From: RGIG8244 sp045639325
Lineage (GTDB): Bacteria; Verrucomicrobiota; Lentisphaeria; Victivallales; UBA1829
Direction: 5' to 3'
DNA: 64,000 nt
NCBI GenBank assembly: GCA_045639325.1
Contig: JAZUCU010000019.1
Location: 98,086-162,085, forward strand
The notes under the pieces were generated by a model. It worked only from the letters and a program-made list of their open reading frames with translations. It made no database searches and was not told the origin of the DNA. Positions 51,050 through 60,943 of the stretch are shown in pieces. The first letter of the stretch is position 1. Every line of letters starts with the position of its first letter. The translations under genes and the position numbers were made by a program.

Positions 51050-53974
51050 TTACTTTCTGAATATTTGATCCAATGTCAGGGTTGAAACTTTACCAAATTC
51101 TTTCAGCGACTCCTTGTTGATTTGCTTCAAATCACCCACAATGACCAACAAAGTCGGCCGCTTCCGGATCCGTTTTTCCCATTCGGCTGCAAATTTCTCC
51201 GGCGTATAACTGCGCAATTCACGATAGACCGTATCGGATGGATATTCCTTGAGATTCCGACGCTGCATATCCTGATAGATTCCATACAGATTTTCCGGAT
51301 GAATACGGTTGTTGCGAATCCGGCTCTGAATATTGAAGACCGAAGTCCGGAACACCGCCGGGTCAATTTTCCCAAGGTCAAGCTGTTCCTTCATCGCAAG
51401 AATTCCATTGCGCAATTTATCCGCCTGCGTCATGAGATAGACAGAAGTGGAAGAATAGTCTTTCAGCATGATCGTCGGATTCGTATAGTATCCCCCCGCC
51501 GAATAAGCCAGCGCACGCCGTTCACGCAATTCCGTCCAGAACACGCGACGGGCATATTCGCCGAAGAAGGTCTCGAATGTCAACGGTTTCGGATCCGTCA
51601 CCGAATCAAGCCGGGTCATGAATACCAGCATCTGGGCCGCCGGGTAATCAATCAACACCACACGGTCTTCTTTCTGCGGAACCGAACAGAAATTCACCGA
51701 TTTCTCCCGCTTCTTGTCGACCTTCACACTCTTGCTGCCGGGGAACGGACGGAAGATTTTTGCGCCGTCTTTCCGGGGATCAAGAGGTCCGTAATAGACA
51801 ATATCCGGCTGGCTTCTTTCCGGCAATGCCGCAAGATGTTTCAGGAGTTCATCCGCCTTGATTGCACACAATTCTTTTTCCGGCAGATAATGATTGACCA
51901 GGCTGTTCAAACCGCCGTAAAGCGCATAACGGGCTCCGCGGCTGAAGACACTGCTCAGATTCTTGCAATCATTTTCACGGCTCTTCAGAATGGATGCCGT
52001 CAACTTCTTCAACGCATTTTCATCCGCTTTATACGCAGAAAATGCAGGCAGCAGATTCATGATTTTATCAAAATTACGCTGCAAGCCGGTCACCGTAACG
52101 GTCGAGGTAAAATAATCGGAAGAATAAGAAATATTCCCCGCCAATTTATACAATTCCTCATTGAGCGCAGCAACCGAATACCGGTCCGTACCCAGATAAT
52201 CCAACAGAGATAACGCCAGCGGATTACGCAGGTCATACAGAGAGCCGCTTTCCGGGAACACATAACTCAGGCGGAAACGTTCGTTAATCTTATTCGCGGA
52301 GGCATAATGTTTGCCATTGCGGTACAAATCTTTTTTGAAATCCGGAAATACAGGTTCCGGCTCCGGCATGGAGCGCATGGACTGCAATTCGCGGGCAAAT
52401 ACGGAACTTTCCCGGGGCATGGGCACCGGTGTGATCGGCGGCTTGACCGCACGGAATTTTTCCGAAGGCTTGCCGGTCCGCTTGTATACGATCACATAAT
52501 TATCCGCAAAATGTTTTGCGGCAAAAGACTGAATCTCTTTCTTCGTCACTTGCGCCGTCGTCTCTGCCTGATTCAGCACATCCGTCAACGGGTAATCCTG
52601 AATAAAGGAATCCAGAAACACATGGGCTGCCACACCGGGATCTTCCGATGCCGTCACAAGCGCAAGGCGCATATTATTGACCACCGCTTCCGGCAGCCAG
52701 TCGGGGAAATCACCCTTCCGCAATTTTGCAATTTCATTCTGAATCAGATCCCGAACCTGTTCCAGTGTCTGCCCTTTCTGCGGACGGGCTACAATCAGAT
52801 AATAATAGAAGTCCCGGAGGTGACCGGCTCCATGTTGCAGGCTCAAAACTTTCTGCGGCAGAAGAATGTTTTTGTCGAACAATCCGCATTTGCCGTTCCC
52901 CAGAATTTCACTGAGCAGATCCAACATGATCCGGTTGCGTTTCGTCGGCTCAAAACGATAAAACATCACCAGCTGTTCCGCCTGATGTCCCGTAATCTCA
53001 GCCGAACGGACTTTTTTCAGCGGAGCTCCGGCAAGCGCTTTGCGTTTCGCACGATCCGTCACAACCGACTTCCGGGCAGGAATCTGACCGAAATATTTTT
53101 CCGCCAGCTGAACCGTTTTTTCATAATCCAGACTGCCGACCAGAATCAATGCCATATTATCCGGAGCATACCGTTCCCGGAAAAATGTCTTGATGTCACG
53201 CATGGAAGGCGCTTTAATATGTTCCGGCAGACCAATCACATGGCGTCCGTAGGGGTGTTTTTCGAACAGCATTTCCAACGCTTTGAAATACGCCTGACGG
53301 GAATCCTGATCCTGGCCCATATTGAATTCTTCGTACACGGCTTCCAATTCCGTATGGAAACGACGCAGGGCGATGGATTGAAAACGGACGGCTTCCAATT
53401 TCAGAAACTTTTCTAGGTTGACGGCGGGAATATCATTCACATACACTGTTTCATCGAAGGATGTCCAGGCATTGGTCCCCGTCGCTCCGAGCTGACGGAC
53501 AATCTGCCAATATTCATCGTTGGAATATTGGGCGGCTTTCTGGGAAACGGCATCGATTTTTTTATAAATTGCCGCACGCCCGGCGGCTGACGTTTCTTTG
53601 CGGTGATCTTCAAAAAGCTGTTCCAATTCTTCCAGCAAGGGAGCTTCTTTCGCCCAATTCAAGGAAGCAATCTTCTCATTGCCTTTGAACATCATGTGCT
53701 CAAAATAGTGAGCCAGACCGGTAGATTTTTCCGGGTCATCCGCAGAACCGGCGCGGACTGCGATATAAGTGCTGATCCGGGGCTTGCGGTCATTGCGGGA
53801 TAAATACACTTTCATCCCGTTGGAAAGAGTATAGATTCTGCCGGCAAAGGGGTCACCGGGGATACAAACGTATTCCCTTCCGTTGGAATCCTTTGCCGTT
53901 TGAGTTTCGAATGCGGCAAAAACGGAACAAAGGCAGAAAAACAGAAGCAATGCAGGGAGAATCTTACTCTTCAT
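51050..53974 (-). CDS. M16 family metallopeptidase, periplasmic
   Basis: 974 aa. Signal peptide MKSKILPALLLFFCLCSVFA. The inverted zinc motif HxxEH is HYFEH at residues 89-93, with the third ligand Glu near 216 (EAVYEEFNMG). Residues 50-450 are the active M16 domain and 530-960 the second, non-catalytic M16C half. An insertion (about 110-150, predicted helical, EELEQLFEDHRKE) follows the zinc motif. Pitrilysin/protease-III type enzymes degrade peptides; this one probably acts in the periplasm. It lies 8 bp after the MscS-like gene. Confidence 0.92.
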   Translation of the reverse strand: MKSKILPALLLFFCLCSVFAAFETQTAKDSNGREYVCIPGDPFAGRIYTLSNGMKVYLSRNDRKPRISTYIAVRAGSADDPEKSTGLAHYFEHMMFKGNEKIASLNWAKEAPLLEELEQLFEDHRKETSAAGRAAIYKKIDAVSQKAAQYSNDEYWQIVRQLGATGTNAWTSFDETVYVNDIPAVNLEKFLKLEAVRFQSIALRRFHTELEAVYEEFNMGQDQDSRQAYFKALEMLFEKHPYGRHVIGLPEHIKAPSMRDIKTFFRERYAPDNMALILVGSLDYEKTVQLAEKYFGQIPARKSVVTDRAKRKALAGAPLKKVRSAEITGHQAEQLVMFYRFEPTKRNRIMLDLLSEILGNGKCGLFDKNILLPQKVLSLQHGAGHLRDFYYYLIVARPQKGQTLEQVRDLIQNEIAKLRKGDFPDWLPEAVVNNMRLALVTASEDPGVAAHVFLDSFIQDYPLTDVLNQAETTAQVTKKEIQSFAAKHFADNYVIVYKRTGKPSEKFRAVKPPITPVPMPRESSVFARELQSMRSMPEPEPVFPDFKKDLYRNGKHYASANKINERFRLSYVFPESGSLYDLRNPLALSLLDYLGTDRYSVAALNEELYKLAGNISYSSDYFTSTVTVTGLQRNFDKIMNLLPAFSAYKADENALKKLTASILKSRENDCKNLSSVFSRGARYALYGGLNSLVNHYLPEKELCAIKADELLKHLAALPERSQPDIVYYGPLDPRKDGAKIFRPFPGSKSVKVDKKREKSVNFCSVPQKEDRVVLIDYPAAQMLVFMTRLDSVTDPKPLTFETFFGEYARRVFWTELRERRALAYSAGGYYTNPTIMLKDYSSTSVYLMTQADKLRNGILAMKEQLDLGKIDPAVFRTSVFNIQSRIRNNRIHPENLYGIYQDMQRRNLKEYPSDTVYRELRSYTPEKFAAEWEKRIRKRPTLLVIVGDLKQINKESLKEFGKVSTLTLDQIFRK

Positions 53975-53982
53975 GGTATCAC

Positions 53983-55488
53983 TTATTCCTTCTTGTCATC
54001 ATCTTTTTTCGTTGTCCATTCATCCAGTTTCCGTGCGGCAAAATCACGTCCGCCGATACCGAATGCTATAGCAGTTGCCAAAGCCATGGAACCAAGCAGG
54101 ATGGTGAATGCGGTCTGAACGATCGGCGCACCGATATCCGCTGTATGCAGGGCTATGGAGCCGGCAAAGAACAGAATGATCAGGCGCAAGGCAAAACCGA
54201 ACAGTGCAGACTCGAATCCTCTTTCACGAATGGCGGATGTCGCAATATTGGCAAGGTAAATACCGGTCAGGAACACGACCACAGCAATAATGATTCTGCC
54301 AAGGAACGGGACGAAACTGCGGAGCAATTTTGCCAATTCCATAAAGTTGAGCATTTCAAATACACCAATCACGGCAAACAGCATGATGCCGCAGAATACC
54401 AGTTTGCCCACAACACCGGAAGGTGTAACGTCAGACTCCGATTCTTTTTTGCGGAATCCCAGTGTGATGAACAACTGATTGAATCCGAAGCCTTCCAGCA
54501 GCTGTACCAGCAAGCCAGCAACAAACTTTCCGGAAATATAGGCGGCAAAAATCAACAGCAATGCACCGAAGAGATTACCCGCAGCCGTCAGAATCGTCTG
54601 GAACAAGCCGGAAACAGATTTTGTCAATGCGTCGATCTTCAATGCGGAGAGCGATGCAATCACAACCGGAATTGCAATCAAAGCATAAACTGCCACACCG
54701 CAGAGTTTTGCAAATTTATTACGGGCTGCGGCAGGCTCACTGTCTTTCGCCAGAGGCAGAAAACCGATGTTCATGCTTTCAATGAACTTGCTGACCACTT
54801 TACGGACCAGTCCGGCAAAGAACAAGCCGAAAAAGGCAACCGCTGCCGCCGCCGCAAGATTCGGCAGATACACAAATACTTTATTCAGCATGGATTGCAG
54901 TGCATCCGTAATCCCGCCGATCCGCAATGCGGAGAGAATCGCAGGTGCAAAGCACAGATAGACCAGCCAATACAGAATGGAGGCGATGGAGAAAGAAAGA
55001 TGGCTTTCTTCCCCGTTGGTATCAAGATGCTGTTCCACTTTTTCATCCAGACGGAACGCAGACATGGCAGTCAGAGACACATATTTCAGACCGGTTGCAA
55101 CGATCCACGCCAGGAACACAAGCAGAATACCGGCAAACAGACGGGGCAGATAACCGATCACATCATTCAGGAAGTTCTTGATCGGTGCCGCCGCATCGGT
55201 CAGATTCAACTGCGTCATAGCGGCAAGGATCGTCAGCAGGAACAGGAACCAGAAAAGAATGCCGGAAAGCAAACGTTCCATATCCAGCCGTTTTTCTCCG
55301 GGCTCTTCTTCCGGCAGACACAGGGACAAACGCCGGTTCAATTGCAATTTTTTCAGCAGGGAGTGCAGCACTTTTTTACCAATCAATGCCACGATCCAGC
55401 CCGCAAGCAGAAGCAATAATGCCCAGATGACGTTCAGGACATTGCTTTCGACAAGCATTTTCCAGACTTTTTCAATAAATTCGTTCAT
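53983..55488 (-). CDS. Mechanosensitive channel-like (TM_helix/CmpX-type) membrane protein
   Basis: 501 aa with about eleven hydrophobic segments arranged as repeats of the conserved TM_helix (PF05552-like) unit: WALLLLLAGWIVALIGKKV, YLPRLFAGILLVFLAWIVATGLKY, YLPNLAAAAAVAFFGLFFAG, then further copies near 330 and 420. The C-terminal soluble MscS beta-domain is not visible, so this is CmpX-like rather than a canonical MscS. It probably senses membrane tension or membrane stress. It starts 38 bp after murD. Confidence 0.75.
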   Translation of the reverse strand: MNEFIEKVWKMLVESNVLNVIWALLLLLAGWIVALIGKKVLHSLLKKLQLNRRLSLCLPEEEPGEKRLDMERLLSGILFWFLFLLTILAAMTQLNLTDAAAPIKNFLNDVIGYLPRLFAGILLVFLAWIVATGLKYVSLTAMSAFRLDEKVEQHLDTNGEESHLSFSIASILYWLVYLCFAPAILSALRIGGITDALQSMLNKVFVYLPNLAAAAAVAFFGLFFAGLVRKVVSKFIESMNIGFLPLAKDSEPAAARNKFAKLCGVAVYALIAIPVVIASLSALKIDALTKSVSGLFQTILTAAGNLFGALLLIFAAYISGKFVAGLLVQLLEGFGFNQLFITLGFRKKESESDVTPSGVVGKLVFCGIMLFAVIGVFEMLNFMELAKLLRSFVPFLGRIIIAVVVFLTGIYLANIATSAIRERGFESALFGFALRLIILFFAGSIALHTADIGAPIVQTAFTILLGSMALATAIAFGIGGRDFAARKLDEWTTKKDDDKKE

Positions 55489-55525
55489 AACGTTTCCTTT
55501 CGATGTTATGGTTCATGTTCTCCGG

Positions 55526-56878
55526 TCACCCGGCCGTATATTCACACACCAGTGCTTTAAATCGTTCGCCACGTTCCTTGTAACTGCGGAACATATCCAT
55601 ACTCGCACAGGCAGGTGATAACATTACATAATTTCCGTTTTCCGCATCGGCACAGGCTGAGCGGACGGCGTCTTCAAAACTCTCATATCGTTCCAGCGGC
55701 ACAACACCCGTCAGAACCGAACAGATCCGGTCGGCAGAAGAGCCGATGACATAAACTTTACGCACATTCCCAAGATAAGGTATCAATTCCGTAAAGTCCA
55801 TCGCTTTATCCAAGCCGCCGAGAATCAAGTTGACTTTGCTCTCCGGCGGCAAAGATTTCAACGCCGCATTGACGGCATGAGGATTCGTCGCTTTCGAATC
55901 ATCCACATACGTTACACCGTTTTTCTGCAGAAACACTTCCTGACGGTGGGCGGATGGCTTGAAATTGCGCAAGGCTTCGTGCACGGCAGCGTTCTTCAAC
56001 ACATCTTCGCCGCAAACTTCTACCAAAAGGGCAAGTGCCGCCTGCACATTTTCGCAGTTATGATATCCTTTCAATGCCATGGTAGAATAATCGAACACTT
56101 TGCTGTTCTGATAGCGAATCCAGCATCCGTCAAAAGTCAGATCGGCACCGGCGGCATCGCAAGAGAATGTACAAAGCTGCGTCCCCGCTGGCAAATATTT
56201 TTCGCCGTAAGAAATCGTATTTTTGTTCAGAATCGCCTTGCTCCGGCTGGACGGAAACAGGCGGAGTTTAGTTGCCGCGTATTCTTCCAGCGTTGCGTGA
56301 CGGTCGATATGATCCGATGCGATATTCAGCAAAGCGGCAGCCGCAGGACGCGGGAATGCGGTCATGGTTTCCAGCTGAAATGAACTGATTTCGATAACCG
56401 CCAATTCCAACGCTGTTTCCCGCGCATGAATCACGGCCTCACTCAACGCCGCACCGATATTCCCCGCCGCTTCCGCTTTCACGCCCGCCGCACAAAACAG
56501 GGCAGTCGTCAATTCGGTAACGGTGGTCTTTCCATTCGTCCCGGTGATACCCACGTAAGGACATGGCAGGTGACGCAGAGCAAATTCTAATTCGCCATAG
56601 CAGCTCGCGGATGATTTTTCCAATGCGGTACGGAACGGAGTCCCTTTACGGATTCCGGGGCTTAACACGATTTCCACGCCAGAGGGGAGTTCCATGGAAT
56701 CATTCCAGCCGAAAAAAGTTCCGGCGGGTGCAGGATTGAGAGATGCGGCAAAGGCTTGCAGTTCCGGCGTATTATTTTCATCCGCCAGATAATAAGTCAA
56801 ATTCAGATACGCAGCCAATCTTGCTGCTGCCTTGCCGCTGACGCCGCACCCTGCAATCAAATATGCCGTTTCTGCCAT
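55526..56878 (-). CDS. murD: UDP-N-acetylmuramoylalanine--D-glutamate ligase
   Basis: 450 aa. N-terminal Rossmann domain (YLIAGCGVSGKAAARLA), ATP-binding GITGTNGKTTV (110-120), SSFQLETM (substrate/Lys region), SDHIDRH, VTYVDDSKATNPHAV and C-terminal MLSPACASMDMFRSYKERGERF. All Mur ligase domains and the Lys (K of DDSKATN) are present. It adds D-Glu to UDP-MurNAc-L-Ala in the cytoplasm. First gene of the murD-MscS-M16-HD operon; promoter at 56922-56949. Confidence 0.95.
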   Translation of the reverse strand: MAETAYLIAGCGVSGKAAARLAAYLNLTYYLADENNTPELQAFAASLNPAPAGTFFGWNDSMELPSGVEIVLSPGIRKGTPFRTALEKSSASCYGELEFALRHLPCPYVGITGTNGKTTVTELTTALFCAAGVKAEAAGNIGAALSEAVIHARETALELAVIEISSFQLETMTAFPRPAAAALLNIASDHIDRHATLEEYAATKLRLFPSSRSKAILNKNTISYGEKYLPAGTQLCTFSCDAAGADLTFDGCWIRYQNSKVFDYSTMALKGYHNCENVQAALALLVEVCGEDVLKNAAVHEALRNFKPSAHRQEVFLQKNGVTYVDDSKATNPHAVNAALKSLPPESKVNLILGGLDKAMDFTELIPYLGNVRKVYVIGSSADRICSVLTGVVPLERYESFEDAVRSACADAENGNYVMLSPACASMDMFRSYKERGERFKALVCEYTAG

Positions 56879-56921
56879 GGATTCCGTTCTTTCCTTATGA
56901 GTCTATACTTCGTATAGTGGT

Positions 56922-56949
56922 AAGATACATCATCCATTACATCATTCAA
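56922..56949 (-). promoter_or_regulatory. Candidate promoter of the murD operon
   Basis: Minus strand: TTGAAT (56949-56944), 16-bp spacer, TATCTT (56927-56922). Immediately downstream (56903-56917) a perfect palindrome CTATAC-ttc-GTATAG overlaps the predicted start of transcription, a possible operator. Confidence 0.55.
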
Positions 56950-56984
56950 GCGAAAAAATAATTTTTTTTGAAAAATTTTGCGGC

Positions 56985-57024
56985 AAAAAAAAAGAAGGAG
57001 ATCATCCGGACCGGGACAATCTCC
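56985..57024 (-). terminator. Intrinsic terminator of the DUF4838 operon
   Basis: On the minus strand, GGAGAT (57024-57019) pairs with ATCTCC (57002-56997), enclosing CCCGGtCCGG, and a T-run follows (56993-56985). It lies ~16 bp beyond the stop codon of the gene at 57040. Confidence 0.7.
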
Positions 57025-57039
57025 ATTCCATTCGGAAAT

Positions 57040-59952
57040 TTATTTCCGTTTCAGCGTTGCCGAAACATCCGAAATTTTCATATTGTATTTGACCATAAAC
57101 AATATCCGGAATGCCATCGGTGTCCGCTTGACCGCTTTCCCTTTTGGCGGAATGACAATGGTCGCCGTATACTTTTTCGGCTGATCCGTCAGATACACCG
57201 TTTTGTTTGCACGCCCGCCGGCTCCGTTTCCGTGCCAGTGAAGCAATACCGTCTCACAATAAACCGGCCCTTTCCCCGATGCCGTAAATGTGACAGTGAT
57301 TTCATCGCCCGGCTGACAGGAAAACATTTGATTCCAATAAACTGACGCCCAGTGTTTTATATCTTTGTTTACATTCTCCACACTCAAGACTTTGCCGTCA
57401 AACGCCGTCTTCGGATTGGAATGTACACTGACAAGGGCCTTCCAATTCTGCGGGAGCGTTCCGGTATTCCCTTTCAACGTGACAGGCAATACTCCGTCAG
57501 TCGGCATGATCTGGAAATAAAGCGGTGCCAGACGATACAGATTTTCCTTGTACAAATCAGTAAAAATAGTACTCCACATATAAGTGGATATCTCACCGCC
57601 AACCCGTCTGGTACGGAACAAATTGGAGTAAATCCGGGCATCCGGGGCAATTTTTTTGGAGAACAGTCCATCCAACGGCAAAGCGAATTTCAATGTCCAA
57701 CCGTCCTGAACCACGTCAGAAATTACTGTGCAGGGAATCACTTCTTTCTTGCGAAATTTCTGCACGCCGGAAATGGTGACGGATTCAAAAATTTCGCACT
57801 GACCTTTGGGGTTGATTACGACTTGTACATAATCGGATTCTCTTTTTTCCGCTAAAAAGAATTCGATGCAGTTTTCCCAGATATTCTGCTCCATATTCTT
57901 CATGGCATAGGTATCTTTTTCCTTGAAATACACGTACAGATACCTGGAGTCGTACATCATCGCCATTTCCGCTGGAACGGGGGATGGTTTGTTATCACGC
58001 ATGGTCCACGTCTGAATCCGGTCGGCTTTGGAGAAATCGAGTTTTTCCAACTGGTTATCGCCATTCGCAATGGCGCGCACCGTCAATTCCGGATAAGGAA
58101 CCGCACGGGCTTTTTCCCGGGTATCGAATTTCTGACGTCCTTCCATTGCCTGTTTCCAGATCTGATCCATAAAACGCTGCATCCGTCGTTTTTCCAACGG
58201 CGTTTCCGCTTTCTGCTGAGCGGAACGGACCAGGTTATCCAATTTGGAAAGAATGGTGCGGTTGCCGAGATGCCAGTTATCCCGGTCGGTATGCAAGCCA
58301 TAAACAAAAGAATTGTACTTTGTTATACTGCGCACACGGGGAGAATAATTTTTGATGTCCCACACGTGTTTTTCCAATGTTTCATAAAAATCCTGCATAT
58401 CCTTACCGGCGGCACCGTAATACATGCGGAAGTATTCGGAGAGCAGTTGTTTCGGATCCAGTGAGCTATCATAGGAAAGTTTACAGGCTATATAGGCTTC
58501 CAGCGCATGCCGGCTGAAGTCGATCTCGCCGAACCATCCGGAAATCCCGTCATTCAAAAATTCTTTGAAATATTGTCCGGCATGTTGCGGATAAAGAACG
58601 GGGAAAAACTTGTTGTACTTGTAAATGTGTATCGCTTCATGTGCCGGATTCAGCATATAAAGCCACAGAAGCAGCGGGCGGTTTTTACCTTCCGCCTTCA
58701 CCCAGTCTTTGTAAATACCATGCTGATATTTATAGATTTGCGGATGATACCAGGACTGGATGGAATGACACATCTGCACCGACACATTTTTCTCAAGACG
58801 CAGATTTTTCGGCCGCTGCAGAGATTGCGAATAAGCCAAAGTGGCAATCCCGATATCTTTATTCTTTGCCGCAACCGATTTCGCCAGATCATTTACAAAC
58901 TTGAAGTGGGAATAGGAATAAGGTACATTCTTTCTTTTCGCAGAACAGGCATCACATTCACACCAGAAACTGTCATCGTCTTCCTGAAACGGATAATAGA
59001 ACGGCTGTCCCGCAACCCGTGGCGTATTGGCAAAACCGCCCAAAATCTTTTTCCCGGCATAAACCTGCAGAGCTTCTTCTGTAAAATATTTCAACACATC
59101 CGGTTGAGAATAACACAATTGAGACGGCGGCGGATTGTTTTTATCGAACCAGCGATACACGGCAGAGGGATGTTTCCGGGAGCCGGGCTTCCGCACAGCA
59201 AACAATTCCGGACGTTTTTCCCGGAACACCGGCTGAAGCATTTTAAACGTGGCACGATCCCAATAACGGGGATAAATACTGTAGATGCTGTGATTGGCAA
59301 GCCCGTACATGGCATTCACACGCCAACGCAGAAGCATCAGATGATTTTCCCGCGGAGGAACGTTCATCTTTTTTAACACATTCTGAATGTGGGGATAACG
59401 CGCCGCCTCCATGGTTGGCATCCGGCGATATCCTTCTCCGGCAATTTCCAATGTTTTCCGGGGCGTATAACACACCCCTTCCTCACCATAAGTATAGAAG
59501 CGGACGCCGCAGAATTTTTCCAGAAAGTCATACACGGCGTAGGTGGTGGAACGGTAATAATAAAGGATTTCAGGGAACGTCTTGTAATTCTGATAATCAA
59601 CCTTGCCGTAATCGGGGGCATCATTCCCTGCCAGAATCCAATCATTTCCTTTGAATGCGATCTGATATTCTTCCTTCCGGAAAGGTGCAATGCCGAACTT
59701 CTTTGAGTGCTCATTAAGACCGACAATCAGGCGTACCTGATCCCCGTTCTGCGGAACTGCTCGAATAGGCAATTGAGCACCGGTGATTTTAGAAATCCAA
59801 TACTGCAATTCCAATGCCGCAAATTGTGCAGCTCTGGTCGGACGGCTCCCCAAGATAATCGCGCCCTGAGGTTTGCCGTCTTTAACAAGAACCGTTGCGG
59901 CAGAAAGAGCGGAAACAAAGAGGAATACAAACGCAAACAGCAAACGTTTCAT
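57040..59952 (-). CDS. DUF4838 domain protein, probable secreted polysaccharide-active enzyme
   Basis: 970 aa. Signal peptide MKRLLFAFVFLFVSALSAAT. Residues 20-160: alpha-glucuronidase-like N-domain (FAALELQYWISKITGAQLPI). Residues 165-600: DUF4838 TIM-barrel region (YHPQIYKYQHGIYKDWV, WLYMLNPAHEAIHIYKYN). Residues about 620-830: CBM9-like, lectin-type beta domain (YLYVYFKEKDTYAMKNMEQNIW). The C-terminal 130 residues form another beta domain. Proteins of this type degrade glucuronic-acid-containing or complex polysaccharides; no catalytic residues are assigned. Second gene of an operon with a prepilin-like protein. Confidence 0.8.
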   Translation of the reverse strand: MKRLLFAFVFLFVSALSAATVLVKDGKPQGAIILGSRPTRAAQFAALELQYWISKITGAQLPIRAVPQNGDQVRLIVGLNEHSKKFGIAPFRKEEYQIAFKGNDWILAGNDAPDYGKVDYQNYKTFPEILYYYRSTTYAVYDFLEKFCGVRFYTYGEEGVCYTPRKTLEIAGEGYRRMPTMEAARYPHIQNVLKKMNVPPRENHLMLLRWRVNAMYGLANHSIYSIYPRYWDRATFKMLQPVFREKRPELFAVRKPGSRKHPSAVYRWFDKNNPPPSQLCYSQPDVLKYFTEEALQVYAGKKILGGFANTPRVAGQPFYYPFQEDDDSFWCECDACSAKRKNVPYSYSHFKFVNDLAKSVAAKNKDIGIATLAYSQSLQRPKNLRLEKNVSVQMCHSIQSWYHPQIYKYQHGIYKDWVKAEGKNRPLLLWLYMLNPAHEAIHIYKYNKFFPVLYPQHAGQYFKEFLNDGISGWFGEIDFSRHALEAYIACKLSYDSSLDPKQLLSEYFRMYYGAAGKDMQDFYETLEKHVWDIKNYSPRVRSITKYNSFVYGLHTDRDNWHLGNRTILSKLDNLVRSAQQKAETPLEKRRMQRFMDQIWKQAMEGRQKFDTREKARAVPYPELTVRAIANGDNQLEKLDFSKADRIQTWTMRDNKPSPVPAEMAMMYDSRYLYVYFKEKDTYAMKNMEQNIWENCIEFFLAEKRESDYVQVVINPKGQCEIFESVTISGVQKFRKKEVIPCTVISDVVQDGWTLKFALPLDGLFSKKIAPDARIYSNLFRTRRVGGEISTYMWSTIFTDLYKENLYRLAPLYFQIMPTDGVLPVTLKGNTGTLPQNWKALVSVHSNPKTAFDGKVLSVENVNKDIKHWASVYWNQMFSCQPGDEITVTFTASGKGPVYCETVLLHWHGNGAGGRANKTVYLTDQPKKYTATIVIPPKGKAVKRTPMAFRILFMVKYNMKISDVSATLKRK

Positions 59953-59967
59953 TTTTCTCTCCGCAGA

Positions 59968-60723
59968 TTAATTGTAGTCGTAATAATCACCCTTGAACAA
60001 ATCATCCCATCCCCACTGCAGCGGCGGGGGAACAGATGCAAAATTCGGATTCGGTTTCTTATGGATGGCAGAAAGATCCCAATACAACACGTTGGGAGAT
60101 TTATCATGGGGGAACATTCCGGCTTTGGTGATGTTTGCAATCGGATCATCATAAATCATTGCAAAATTCCGGTTGGCGGTCAGACGGCGCAGATCCGGTC
60201 GTTTTGCGTCAGAAGTATAAGCATTGATACCCTTGGCAACATTCGTAAAACGGAAAGTACGGTTGCGCCATCCGCCTTCATAACGATACGAACCGTAAGC
60301 ATTTCCACTGTTGATATCATGATCCGCTGCAGAGCGGATATTCATACTGATAGTCACATCTTTCAAAGGCTTGCACATGAAGGTGCTGAAATCGCCTAAA
60401 TAACCGTGATGAACCAGACGAGCCAGTCCGACATATTGTCCGGCTTTTTTCAAGCGGGATGTGGAACCGGAAAAAATCAAATAATCACTGGGGTCGACAC
60501 CATCTTCCAACACTTTATCGCTGGCAGACGGCACAAAATCCTTGTTATCGGCAGCATAAGTGGCAATGGATGTTCCATTCTGTTTCATGTTATTGAGGCA
60601 GGCCGCTGTTTGCGCTGTCTGTTTGGTTTTGCTCAATGCGGGTAAAAGCATTCCTGCCAGAATTGCAATAATGGCAATGACAACGAGAAGTTCAATAAGG
60701 GTGAAAGATTGCCTGCTTTTCAT
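59968..60723 (-). CDS. Prepilin-like secreted protein (type IV pilin-like N-terminal, DUF1559-type)
   Basis: 251 aa. The N-terminus SFTLIELLVVIAIIAILAG is a prepilin signal with Glu at mature position 5 and a 6-residue leader ending in Ser instead of the usual Gly. After the hydrophobic helix come AACLNNMKQNG and a beta-rich part, C-terminal YWDLSAIHKK. This family is numerous in Lentisphaerota and Planctomycetota and is often encoded beside glycosidase or sulfatase genes. The products are probably exported pseudopilin-like proteins associated with the outer surface (inference). First gene of the DUF4838 operon; promoter at 60771-60798. Confidence 0.88.
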   Translation of the reverse strand: MKSRQSFTLIELLVVIAIIAILAGMLLPALSKTKQTAQTAACLNNMKQNGTSIATYAADNKDFVPSASDKVLEDGVDPSDYLIFSGSTSRLKKAGQYVGLARLVHHGYLGDFSTFMCKPLKDVTISMNIRSAADHDINSGNAYGSYRYEGGWRNRTFRFTNVAKGINAYTSDAKRPDLRRLTANRNFAMIYDDPIANITKAGMFPHDKSPNVLYWDLSAIHKKPNPNFASVPPPLQWGWDDLFKGDYYDYN

Positions 60724-60770
60724 GGAAATATAATCCTTTCTTTTACTGATGTTTATAAGACATTGTCCCT

Positions 60771-60798
60771 AATGTAGCATATATTCCACACTTTTCAA
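60771..60798 (-). promoter_or_regulatory. Candidate promoter of the prepilin-DUF4838 operon
   Basis: Minus strand: TTGAAA (60798-60793), 16-bp spacer, TACATT (60776-60771), TGC before the -10 (extended). About 47 bp before the start codon. Confidence 0.65.
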
Positions 60799-60884
60799 TA
60801 ATAACATTGCAAAAAATATAACAGAATCAGAAAAAATGATTCATTTTGTTGCAAAATATTTTGAATTTTTACTCCATCAACCGC

Positions 60885-60912
60885 TTGACATCTTTTACTT
60901 GTATGATATGTT
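60885..60912 (+). promoter_or_regulatory. Candidate promoter of the GHL6-type glycosidase gene
   Basis: TTGACA (60885-60890), 16-bp spacer, TATGTT (60907-60912), TGA before the -10. It lies 31 bp before the ATG, which argues against a start at 60836. Confidence 0.65.
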
Positions 60913-60943
60913 TTATAAAGTTTATAACACAGGAGACAACAGT

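Noticed and set aside
53893..55419. 508-codon plus-strand frame opposite the channel-like gene
   Set aside because: Rich in His, Gln, Arg and Cys, low-complexity and without recognisable motifs; the minus-strand gene has clear membrane repeats.
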